A DNA stretch of 64,000 bases from Spizellomyces punctatus DAOM BR117 (Eukaryota > Chytridiomycota > Chytridiomycetes > Spizellomycetales > Spizellomycetaceae): positions 1,771,299-1,835,298 of the forward strand of contig NW_015971537.1 in NCBI RefSeq assembly GCF_000182565.1. The letters run 5' to 3'. The translations under genes were made by a program, and so were the position numbers. A model generated the notes under the pieces. It was not told the origin of the DNA. It made no database searches and saw only the letters and a program-made list of their open reading frames with translations. Positions 1 through 9,500 of this stretch are shown piece by piece. Positions within the stretch are counted from its first letter, which is position 1; the number at the start of each line of letters is the position of its first letter.

Positions 1-140
1 CCCGTATCAAAGAGGACGGACATTGGCTGTGGCGGAGTTCCAATTTCCACGGCTCCCTGATACTAGAAATATATCAAGACATTGAGAGACATGATTCCAT
101 TGTTTTGCTTGGCAATTTGTTTTTTCTTTGATTCTTACAG

Positions 141-327
141 CAAACAAGGTGCCTCCATCAGCGCCCGTCCCAGTCAATTTGTTGATGGTAATCTCTCTTC
201 TGTGGACGCCTCTGACCGAGAGTGGCAGCGGTTTTTGCAAGTGAGCGGTCACTTCGAGTTTATGCAGTTTAAACAGTTCATTCTTCAAGCCAATGCTGCA
301 AGAGAGCAAATGAGGGATGAGCGATGA
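141..327 (+). CDS. 3' exon of an unidentified gene (5' part outside the window)
   Basis: An open stretch follows a good polypyrimidine-AG acceptor ending at 140 and stops with TGA at 325-327. It would encode about 61 residues, hydrophilic, ending in a charged helix-like tail (AAREQMRDER). Upstream, 2-76 is also open in another frame, but I could not find a clear donor joining the two. I do not recognise the family. It could be the last exon of a gene entering from the left or a chance ORF. Confidence 0.3.
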
Positions 328-460
328 GCTGTGGTCAAACGTGGAGAAAGACTATAATCCACTACACACATACCTGCATGGAGGGTCGCAAGCCTCTGCC
401 TGTGCCCATGCCCACACCCACCCCACCACCAATAGCGATGACAAGCTCTTTATCATTATC

Positions 461-497
461 CGTTTGCGTATGCGTATGTGTGTGTATGTGTGTGTGT
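461..497 (+). repeat. GT/GTAT microsatellite
   Basis: Imperfect alternating GT with GCGTAT and GTAT interruptions. It is simple sequence and probably length-polymorphic. Confidence 0.85.
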
Positions 498-677
498 AAA
501 ATAAAATAGATGAAGAAGAAGAATGTACACAGCCCAAAAGCAAAAGAAAGAAGGAAATAAGAAGCTTCCTAATAATAAATGTTTCAAATCGTCATTGCAA
601 TGTCATATATGATGGAATGCATTTGAATGAACATGGTAGATTTCATTGGTTGCAGCCACATACATTGCACAGCCACA

Positions 678-703
678 GAGAAGAAGAAGAAGAAGAAGAA
701 GAG
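678..703 (+). repeat. GAA trinucleotide run
   Basis: About eight consecutive GAA/AAG units in non-coding sequence upstream of the mS23 gene. Confidence 0.85.
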
Positions 704-1149
704 ATGTAGGAGTGTGTTGAGATGGGTAGAGATTGTGTGAGTGAGTGAAATAACTTAGACGATGATTTCCCTTATTTCAAGTAATAGTAACTCTTTGCGA
801 GTGAATAATGCGATAGTAATTGGAAGATGTGTTTAATCCCTTTGATTATCGGCTGAGCAAACACTCAGGCTGGCTGGTTGCTTGTAACTTGAATCCATAG
901 GCTGTGCAATTACCAACATAAACTATAATGCTATGAGGCTATGAGCCAATATAAGCATTAGTAGAAAAAGGTTTGATTGAAATACTTTACAAACAGAATA
1001 AACAATGCATTTCATGTGTGTATGTGTGAGTGAGCGATATTCAAGAGAATGCAACTGCGAATTTCAATAATTATTGTTACCATGGTTACATTCATTCTAC
1101 CTGGTGGGCATTTGCACATTCCCACAATCGCTCATCCTTCGTCTGGAAT

Positions 1150-2450
1150 ATGGCCCCACCACTCCGCAACAACCCATATGCACTCTTGAAAAATATAGAT
1201 AGACTGCATGCTGCTGGTCGCATACACTCACTCCCTCCATGGTATGACGCTGTCAGACGGCATCCTCCCGCTACATTTATTCCAAAGGGAGCAACTCCCA
1301 CAGAGACGGGCGCATTCGCTCTAGACTCGCACATTCAGAGAGGATCGGCTCGTCAGAATCCTCTCACCTACAGGCCGCACTATGTCTCCAAGCCAGCTGT
1401 TATTGTCTATCCAGAAGACGAGATTCGCGCTGCGTTTTACAGATGGCATCCTCTCGAACTCGCAAGGCCAATTAGTCTCGTCAGAGGGGAAGAGGATTTA
1501 AAGGAGCGGGATTGGAAGGATATCTATGGAGGGAGACCCGATCTCGACGTGACGGGTGAGAGGTGAGTTGGCGTTAGGGCTTTGGTTTGGTTAGGATTAG
1601 GGTTTGGGTTAGGATTAGGGTTGGGTTTGGGTTGGGTTGGGTAAGGTTGGGTTAGGTTAGGGTTCGTGTTCGAGTTCGGTTTAGGGTTCGTTTTAGCGTT
1701 CGTGTTAGCGTTCGCGTTCGGTTAGGGTTAGGGTTAGGGTTTCGTATTAGGGTTTGGGTTGAGGTTGGGTTCGGGTTGGAACTAGGGCCATGACTCGCTG
1801 GCGCTCGTCATGGAGATGTAATGGAGAGCGACATTGAGGGACAGGGCTATGGTTATGACTCGCTAGCGCTCGTCATGGAGATGTTGTTGGAGAGTGACAT
1901 TGAGGGACAGGGCTATGGTCATGACTCGCTGGCGCTCGTCGTGGCATCAATTTACTCTTACTTACCCGCTTGTCTCCATAGTGTCGTTCAACATACACTC
2001 TACCTCATGACGCACAAGAATCAATCCCGCCACACTGCCTACCAAAATGCTCTTTCCGCCTTTTACAAGGCCCGTGTTGAAATCGAAGAGCGTGAACGCG
2101 CTGCTCAACAAGCGGCTCAAAAGGCAGCACTAGAAGAACTTTTAGCGGACGAGGAGGAGGATCTCGACGACAAGCAACGCGCAGTTGCAGAATTTTGGTC
2201 CACCCGTCCTCTCACAAAACAATTTGTCGACTGGGAAATGGACGAGTTGCAAAAGAGTCAAATGTGGGAGGGCAAGATTGCCGATGCGTGAGTGCCCCGT
2301 CCTGATACTGTGGAGGAATGTGGAATGTCCATTAATGTATTTTTTTTGTTGGTTTTTTTTAGCAAACAAGCAAGAAGGGATCTTCAGCTCAAGATGGAGC
2401 AGTTTGAAAAGAGACATTTGGAGAGTGACAAGACGGATTTGTTGGCTTGA
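1150..2450 (+). CDS. Mitochondrial small-subunit ribosomal protein mS23 (Rsm25/MRPS23 family)
   Basis: Structural protein of the mitochondrial ribosomal small subunit. Exons 1150-1562, 1982-2287 and 2363-2450 give 268 residues. The N-terminal part has the family pattern of an early Tyr-Ala-Leu-Leu motif, then HSLPPWYDAV and a PEDEIRAAFYRWHPLELARP block. The first splice joins AG to T and so restores the conserved GESVVQ followed by LYLM, which fixes intron 1 precisely. The C-terminal third is a charged helix rich in Glu, Ala and Gln. I chose the ATG at 1150 because the open frame further upstream lacks an ATG. Intron 1 is unusually long (419 nt) and carries telomere-like and 66-bp repeats. 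Intron 2 is an ordinary 75 nt. The family call rests on remembered motifs. Confidence 0.85.
1577..1782 (+). repeat. Telomere-like degenerate TTAGGG block inside an mS23 intron
   Basis: Roughly 200 nt of TTAGGG with TTTGGG, TTGGG, TTCGGG and TTCGTG variants, G-rich on the + strand, including three near-perfect tandem units around 1723-1740. It lies wholly inside intron 1 of the mS23 gene, so it is an interstitial telomeric sequence and not a chromosome end. Confidence 0.85.
1790..1950 (+). repeat. 65-66-bp tandem repeat, about 2.4 copies, in the same intron
   Basis: The ATGACTCGCTGGCGCTCGTC start recurs at 1790, 1855 and 1921 (periods 65 and 66). The third copy is cut short 60 nt before the exon 2 acceptor. 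Copies two and three are open in the frame of exon 2 and would read as a 22-residue repeat, but splice phase and homology to mS23 place the block in the intron. Confidence 0.85.
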
Positions 2451-2810
2451 CGTGTGTCCTTTTTAGATTGAGGAGTGCTGCCCCGTGTACATGTATCTGC
2501 GCATGCGTGTGTGGGTGTATGTGGGCATGGGCGGAACGGAGGTGCTTGGGTGCCATAGATGGCTGAATGGGGCGCGGATGCGTCGATGCGGGGGGTCAGA
2601 CCTGGGCGTCCTGCGCACGTCCGTTATTGTCTGACACGACCCACTGGACGCAACGTGCTGTGGCATGCTGTATTTATCTTTATATATTTTACCTATTCAA
2701 AGACTTGCGAGTTTTGCCATAAACGGTCTTGCCCAGATGAGTCCCACTTACTGTCACGTGACTAGGTTAACCCCAATCGCTCACCCCTTCTTTGCAAGCA
2801 TTCGAACACA
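2451..2810. other. Intergenic region between mS23 and GatB
   Basis: Contains the 3' flank of mS23 and the presumed GatB promoter. The only distinct element is a TCACGTGAC palindrome, listed separately. No gene is seen. Confidence 0.6.
2754..2762. promoter_or_regulatory. CACGTG box upstream of GatB
   Basis: TCACGTGAC palindrome about 50 nt before the GatB ATG. The CACGTG core is the E-box bound by bHLH factors such as Cbf1. The same core occurs near other gene starts in this window. Function is inferred. Confidence 0.4.
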
Positions 2811-4967
2811 ATGCATTCTAGATGGCCAGTTCATGCTGGCCTACGACATTTAGCGCGCCGACATGTTCCTATCCGGCATTCTCACACAACCCTCTCCCAA
2901 CCCCCCCAAACCCACCTCATCACCACCCCCACCGGCCAAACCTACGAACCCATTATTGGCCTCGAAGTCCACGCCCAACTCTTGACAAGCACCAAACTCT
3001 TTTCCCCCGCTCCCTCCCTCCCTTCCTCTTCCTCACCCAACATAGCCGTCGATCCCACTGATGCGGCATTTCCCGGCACACTCCCCGTCCTGAATGCCCA
3101 AGCCGTCACATTGGCAGTGAAAACCGCTCTTGCACTTGAATCCGATATCCAACTCGTCTCCTCGTTTGATCGCAAACATTATTTTTATCCGGATTTGCCA
3201 CCTGGGTATCAGATTACGCAGTTTTGGAATCCGATTGCGAGGGGTGGGAGTTTGGCGGTTGGCATGGCCGATGGGTTACCCTACACCCGACGCGTACGCT
3301 TCATGCAGATTCAGTTGGAACAAGTTGTGTAAAACTGTTTTTTGATGATGTATTGATTGAATGATGTAAGCTGATTTTGTTTATTTCTTGTGTGGTTTAG
3401 GATTCGGGAAAGAGTGTTTTGGGCGTCAAGGATGGACAGACTCTTGTAGATCTGAATCGGGCGGGTGTGGGTGTATTGGAGTTGATTACTGAGCCCGATT
3501 TGAGGTATACAGCGACGTCACATTCTTAAATTTACCAGTATTGAAAGACTTTTGATAGATCGTCACTAGAAACGGTCACATTTCTTAAAAAACTTCAAAG
3601 ACTGTTATGGTACACCTCCATTTCATCTCCCGATATGGATGAGGTCGGTCTTTTCGCACATTAGCTTTGCCCATACCCTCCTTTTGATAGTCTTATGTTT
3701 AAGGGCGCTTGGCGGTGTGATATCAACGTCTCTGTTCGACCTCTAGGCGCCCCCTACGGAACCCGCACAGAAATCAAGCACTTGGTGAAATTCACGTCGA
3801 TTAAAGCCGCCATTGGTATGTCAATACCCCTCTTTCTTTCACTACTATTTTGCAGACACTAACCACCAAAATGTTTAGAATATGAAATTGATCGACAAGT
3901 CCAACTTCTTGAATTGGGGCAACCTGTCCAACAGGAAACCAGATCCTTTGATCCACGTCTTGCTCAAACGGTTCGCTTGCGGGGCAAGGAAGGCGTACAA
4001 GATTATCGGTAAACATCCCAGTCTTTGTTCTTTTTTTGTCTTGTCTTTATTTCCTTACCCTTCTCAATTTAGGTATATGCCGGAACCCGACCTCCCATCC
4101 ATCCACCTCACACCCGTACGTCCCTTGTTCCTTTTACCAGTTTCCAAACATTAAACAAAAACACTTTAGGCATTTATTTCCAACATTTCCCAAACCCTCC
4201 CAGAACCCCTCGACACCCGCCGCACCCGTCTTGCAAAGCAGTACAAACTTTCACCCTACCAAATCGAAATTCTCATGTCGGAACCTGGTGCCGTAGAGTA
4301 TTTTGAAAAAGTTGCGGTTGGGAGGCGGGGTGGTAAAGTTGCCAATTGGTAAGCTAGAATCAAGAATGTGAAATGCTGTTTTTCAGTCTTGACAATGGAT
4401 TATTTTTTTTTTTTTGTGTGTGTGTGTGTGTATATAGGATTATTGGTGATTTATTTGGATCCCTCCGGTCGCGACATTTAAATCTTTTATCATGTACGGT
4501 TCAACCCACCCGTCTCGGCGCCTTGATTGATCTCGTCGAAACTGGACGTGTATCCGGTATAACCACCTTCATACGATTTTTTTATTTTTGTGAAAAGAAA
4601 TAATGATTTGGAATTTTAGGATTACGCGCAAAGGATATCTTGCATACCATGATGGACGGAAATACCCAATCACCCCTCGAAATCGCTCAAGAACAGGGAT
4701 GGATATTGGCGAGTGATGTACAAGCTTTGGAAAAACTTTGTGAGGAGCTTTTAGAGGAGTTTCCTGAAATGGTTTGTTTTCTGTTTATGAAATACTTTGT
4801 TGAAAGTGTTGGATTGTAATGTGTTTTTTTTTGGATAGGCGGTCAAGGTCCGAAACGGCAAAACTCGGGTCATAAAGTTTTTTGTGGGGGAAGTCATGAA
4901 GCGGACAAAAGGCAAAAGTGATCCTGTACTTGTTGCTGAAGTTTTTGCAAAGTTGTTTAAAATGTAA
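2811..4967 (+). CDS. PET112: Mitochondrial glutamyl-tRNA(Gln) amidotransferase subunit B (PET112/GatB)
   Basis: Subunit of the GatCAB-type amidotransferase that converts Glu-tRNA(Gln) to Gln-tRNA(Gln) in mitochondria. Ten exons: 2811-3323, 3401-3504, 3559-3643, 3704-3815, 3879-4008, 4073-4115, 4170-4348, 4438-4556, 4620-4771 and 4839-4967. They sum to exactly 522 codons (521 aa). The first ~45 residues are Arg/His-rich with few acidic residues, as expected for a matrix-targeting leader. The catalytic cradle follows with [61 protein letters not shown] and YMPEPDLP. The C-terminal tail/YqeY-like part ends in the usual RTKGKSDP region. All junctions keep phase. Intron 8 has a long T run and GT run before its acceptor. 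Confidence 0.95.
4402..4431 (+). repeat. T-run plus GT microsatellite in GatB intron 8
   Basis: Fourteen T followed by about eight GT units, directly before the TATATAG acceptor. It acts as the polypyrimidine tract and is simple sequence. Confidence 0.8.
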
Positions 4968-5094
4968 TTTGGGGGTATATTTGAAGATATAATTATTTAC
5001 ATGACTAGAACGCTTAACAGGAATATGCAATGCAAAAGTGTTTTTTCTTTGGCGTCTTCAATCCAACCTTTGAACACATTTCCATTAAATGTTA

Positions 5095-5205
5095 TCCTCG
5101 CTCTCATGATACAGTACGTCCATCTCGATCCGTAGGTTATCACACAAGAGTACGCGGTACTCGTAGGATTCACTCCCGCCCATTTGCACTGGTCCGATAT
5201 CATTC
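5095..5205 (-). repeat. Second, diverged copy of the terminal exon of the Sfr1-like gene
   Basis: On the minus strand this reads VQMGG-ESYEYRV, then LCDNLRIEMDVL, then YHESED and a stop. It repeats the end of the neighbouring Sfr1-like gene (5245-5385) about 160 nt further on. Compared with that copy it lacks 12 and 6 nt, both codon multiples, and many of its substitutions are at third positions. It may be an alternative last exon or a decaying tandem duplicate. Confidence 0.7.
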
Positions 5206-5244
5206 ACCTCCGTCTCCTAACCCGTCCCTTCAAGGGGTAAACAT

Positions 5245-6288
5245 TCAATTAAATGCATCCTCACTTTCATGATACACTCCCAATACGTCCATCTCAATCC
5301 GTAGGTTATCACACAACTCTTTTAATGTGGGTACGCGGTACTCGTAGGATTCATTCCCCCCCATTTGCACTGGTCCGATTTGTCGCGGAGGTAGACTAGA
5401 GCTTCTTGAGCTGCTGTACGCCATTTATGTATCATTCAACCAACGTGGTATCTTCATCCTACACAAAAAAGGATCTCAATAAACAATGCCCTCGTAAAAT
5501 GTGTGTTTGCTTTGTACTACGATTCAATGTACCCCTTCACCAACTTCAATTTCCGGATCCGATCTTCAAGTCCATCAACGGTCGTTTTCAATTCCTTTAA
5601 TTCCCGTTCCAACCCCACTAATTCCGCATCCCGTACCGTTCCAGATTTCATCGGAGACAAAAACGGTTTATACACTCTTTTCGTAGCTTGTTCCATCATT
5701 GGTTTCTTGAAAGGTGATTTAAATGGTTTTGATACCCTTTCTAATTTGGGTTTTGTTCGTGGGGTATCTACCGACTATACATTCTTTTAGTTTGTCTACA
5801 TGTCTTTTTGCATATACGATTATTTATGGAAACGTACTGTGTTGGGTCGTTTTAATGGCGTCGTTGGGGTCCGAGTAACGGGTGTCGGTATTGGCATGGA
5901 TTCACCTCGAGGACCATTATTCCAGTACAAGACCACGCCATCCACTTTACATGCATGTACAACACGCTTGGTCACCAATTCATCCAAAAGGGCCTTAAAA
6001 TACATCAGTTTAAATAGCATTTTAATGGATTCTTTGGGAGAGTACCTTTGGATTTGAAGCATGGTCCAAGTGGATCATCATCTCCGCTTCTGTGAGCGGT
6101 GTCGGTAGCGGTGGGATGCATCCTGGGAAAAGTGGATCTGACATGCCCGCCAGCAATCTAGTTCCTTCACGGCGACGTTGTGATGTGAAGGGTAGTGTCA
6201 TGTGAGTGCATGTGAGCGTGAGTATGTAAGAAACTCCGCGTAGGAGATGCTCGGAATCGCTTTCAAGCAGGGTTTTTTGTCTGGGCAT
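5245..6288 (-). pseudogene. Sfr1/Mei5-like recombination accessory gene, frame-broken
   Basis: Sfr1/Mei5 pairs with Swi5/Sae3 and stimulates Rad51/Dmc1 strand exchange. The identifiable part starts in the exon at 5533-5774: two KPF-SP repeats, a heptad coiled coil, then IRKLKLVKG, matching the human SFR1 RRLKLVKMY region. Further on come HKWRTAAQEALVYLRD (human KKWRSCSQLLLYELQ) and LKELCDNLRIEMDVLGVYHESEDAF before the stop. The exon 5838-6062 joins it cleanly through a GTACGT donor. However, the frame must shift at about 6045, at the splice near 5458/5533, at about 5440 and at about 5380, and no intron explains these shifts. The N-terminal region (ending in VDGVVLYWNN) is not recognised. Either the gene is decaying or the assembly has indels here. 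Confidence 0.55.
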
Positions 6289-6592
6289 TATCTAGGTTCT
6301 TTTGTCACCAGTGTTTAATTATAAAAATATTCTTTAGAAACCGGGACCTTTTTCAAATTTCTTGCATCACGTTCACATATCTTGTTTTGAGTGGTATGCA
6401 TGTGTAGGTTTGGATGTATGGTTCATATCGTTTTTGGAGATAATCGACAATGGAATAATAAAATAGTACAAGTGTGTGCGTATGCATCATAACGGAGATA
6501 AAGATCTACGCAAGATTTCATTTTTGATACATCACACATATGTATAAAGCATGATGCAAAAACTCCATACCCAAAAAAATCCCTTACACCTA
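6289..6592. other. Short AT-rich intergenic stretch
   Basis: Lies between the start of the Sfr1-like gene and the stop of the CSPG-repeat gene, both on the minus strand. No ORF, RNA gene or distinct repeat is seen. Confidence 0.6.
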
Positions 6593-9500
6593 TCATGAAC
6601 CCAAAAGTTGACTACTCGACCCACCCATCCCACCTCCCCCCTTATCCAACGCAACCACAGAAGCACTCTTCGTATCCAGAGCTACCACAGAAGCACTCTT
6701 ACCCACAGAAACCATACTCTGCTGCGATTGCATTAAATTCATGGCAGAAGGACCCGCCACAGCCATCGTTCGACGTCGTTCGAATTCTCGTTGAGGGGGT
6801 CTGCGGTACCAAAATACGAGACCTGCTCCTGCTATGATGGCGACGACGCCTGCTGCGCTTCCGATGATGGCTTTGGTTGCTGTGGGTGAAAGGAAGGCTT
6901 TGTTCGTCCTGTTTTTTTAATGGTTTTTGGTTAGAGGTTGGCGCTTTTTTGTGTTGTTATAGTGCCACTTACGTGTTTGGATCTGTGAGATTTGGAGCGG
7001 GGTCCGCGGGTTGTGGTGTACCACTTCTGTGGTTAAACAAGACGTTGAGTAATCCGCATAGCTATGCAACCCGCAAAAAATATGGGAAGCAACGTAGCCG
7101 GTACGTACATGGTATCCGTTGAGGTAGTCATCTCGTTACCCGTCATTGAACTCGTTGCAATCAAATCCGGATTTGATGTCATTTTGATGGGCCCATCAGT
7201 GGGTGTACCTCGAGTTGAGGTACCTCCCGTCGAGGTAACTCCCACAGAGGTCCCACCCGTAATAAAACCCTCAGAAGTACGGCTCACCACATCCGATCCC
7301 GACAAACTACTTGCCAACCCAGATGACGACTCTACCCCAGTTTCCAAAGACGATGATAATGTCCGACTAACGGGTACGGAAGGTGGTGATGATGATTGCT
7401 GTGAGGATGATGGAGGTACACTAATTGACTCGTCAGTGCTTGATGATGCGGGTGTTGATGATTGTACAGTTGAAGGGGATGCAGATGATTGTAGAGATGA
7501 CGGGGATGCAGATGATTGCAAAGATGTCGTAGTCAAAGACGTCTCGGATGACAAAAGAGAAGAGCTTGATGAAAGCAACGTGGAACTCGCACTGCAACAA
7601 ATCTTTTAGTTCAGGCTCTTATCCCCACCTCCACCCCAAGATTGGTACTCACATTGATGATGACGATGATGACGATGATTTTGATGTTGATGACGAAGAT
7701 GTGCTTGACAAAACTATCGACGTACTGAATGAAATAGCAAAAGAAAGTTCAAATACCGACCCTTCTGACACCCAAAAATGCCCCAATCCACTCACCTATT
7801 CGTGAGCGAGCTAGAATACCCAGACGTGACAGTTGACGATATATTGCTCACCGTCCCCGTAGGTACCACACTCACAGACGAATTACTAACAGACGACCGA
7901 GCAGACGACAATGACGATGTAGCAATAGAGACACTACTCGACTTTGTTGTCGAAAACACCGGGAACGGAATAAGAGAGGCATTAAACTGCACCAATAGGC
8001 TCATTGTACCATTCAAAACCCCATTGGAAACAATCAACCCAATCGTAGCGTTCTGGGAAGCAGAAATATTCCCATTCCATTGTATAGAAACCTTTCCGGC
8101 ATCTACATCAGACTGCCCAAATCCAGTCCCGATGTCAACTTTCTTTCCATTCGCCATGAGAACAAGGGAGACGTTCACCGGCGCCGCAACATCCTCAAGT
8201 GCATACATTATTTTTAAACCTGGTGTTATGGTCTGGTATCGTAACTGCATCGCATCGATCGTGGTCGTGTAATTCGACGCAAGTGCTTTGGGTGCCAGTA
8301 AAACTCGTCCGGTCCCAACAGATATGGGGTATCCTTCCACATAAATAGGGAGCGTCGTGTTGTAATCTGCCGAAACACCATCGGATACCTGTACTATGAT
8401 ATTGGTTGTACCCGCTGTTCGTCCTGCAAGGTACACCAACCGACCGAGCATGAGGTCGTTGACAGATATGACTGAGCCTGCTTGCACCATTATGCTGGAT
8501 GTTGTGGTGGTGGGGGATAATGTTGACGTTGCCGTTGGGGTTTCGTTTAAACTTGCACTTGTAGTGGTACTCGATACTTGCATGGTTGTTGCTGTTGTGG
8601 TCGATGGTGCGTTATTTGGGTTTGTTCCTGTCGTGCTATTCGACTCGGTGGTAGATACATTTATTGCTATAGCGGATGTAGAGGCTGAGGTGATGGAATT
8701 CGTTGCTCCCAGAGAAGTTGTTGGTGTAACCGTGCCAAGAGGGACGGACGATGACGCTGCTGCTCCTACAACAGTGCCCGAGGTGCTAGAATTCGTCGCT
8801 TCCAGAGAACTTGCTGGTGTACTCGTGCCAACAAGGACGGATGATGACACTGTTCCTACGACAGTGCCCGAGGTCGAGACCCCTCCAACGCTGCCTGATA
8901 ATCCCGACGTTGATGCCGTGAGTGGAGATTGGACGTTTAACCAAAGACTTCCAAGTGATGGACCACTAATGACGGTCAAATTCACAGTATAAGAAAGGTT
9001 TTGTGCAGCCATGAAATTGTCGATGGTGACATTCAAGTTGGACGCTAAAGTTTTGGCGGGACTGTCAATCACCGTCGTAAGTGGTTGGACGGTAACGGTT
9101 GGCTTGGCGACAATGTAAACGTCCAGAGCGGTATATACCGTTTGCCAACCGTCATAACAAGAGACATTGAGCTGGAATACAAGACATTATTTAACTTGGT
9201 AAGACGAATCACAACGGGGGTTGAAAACAAAAGATCTTGGGTGCCTTTTCATCTTACCTGTGTTTTCCCGACGACACCTTTGGCAGCATTAAATCGCACA
9301 TCTTTGGCCTGCATATCATCTGCACGCCTACCAAACGACACAGATAAAGTACATGAGCACCGACCGTTGGTAGGTACATATATCACTCTCTCTCCTTACC
9401 AGGACCAGCTATTCCACGGATAATTATAGGCATCATACAGTCCTCCAAATTTCGTGATGGAGGCATAATTGACAGCCGAGTAGCTGATCGATGACGTTCC

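Larger units (their letters stand above)
328..1149. other. Intergenic region with microsatellites
   Basis: No convincing gene. The stretch is A/T-rich and holds a GT/GTAT microsatellite and a GAA run, listed separately. The short ORFs crossing the GT run are products of the repeat. The right-hand end should contain the mS23 promoter and 5' UTR. Confidence 0.6.

Noticed and set aside
317-543. Three overlapping ORFs across the GT microsatellite
   Set aside because: Their content (Cys-Val repeats, poly-Ser) comes from simple repeats, and none has recognisable domains.
1577-1782. A true chromosome end
   Set aside because: Genes continue on both sides and the block is inside an intron that splices in phase. 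It is interstitial.
1821-1981. Tandem repeat as a coding 22-residue repeat domain of mS23
   Set aside because: The first splice restores the family motif GESVVQ exactly, and the repeat has no counterpart in mS23 proteins. Kept as an intronic minisatellite.
7064-8992. Several long plus-strand ORFs opposite the CSPG-repeat gene (7064-7609, 7778-8272, 8396-8992)
   Set aside because: They are antisense shadows. The Ser/Thr-rich stalk, coded by TCA/TCG/ACG-type triplets, reads as Asp/Val-rich open sequence on the other strand. No splice or family evidence supports them.
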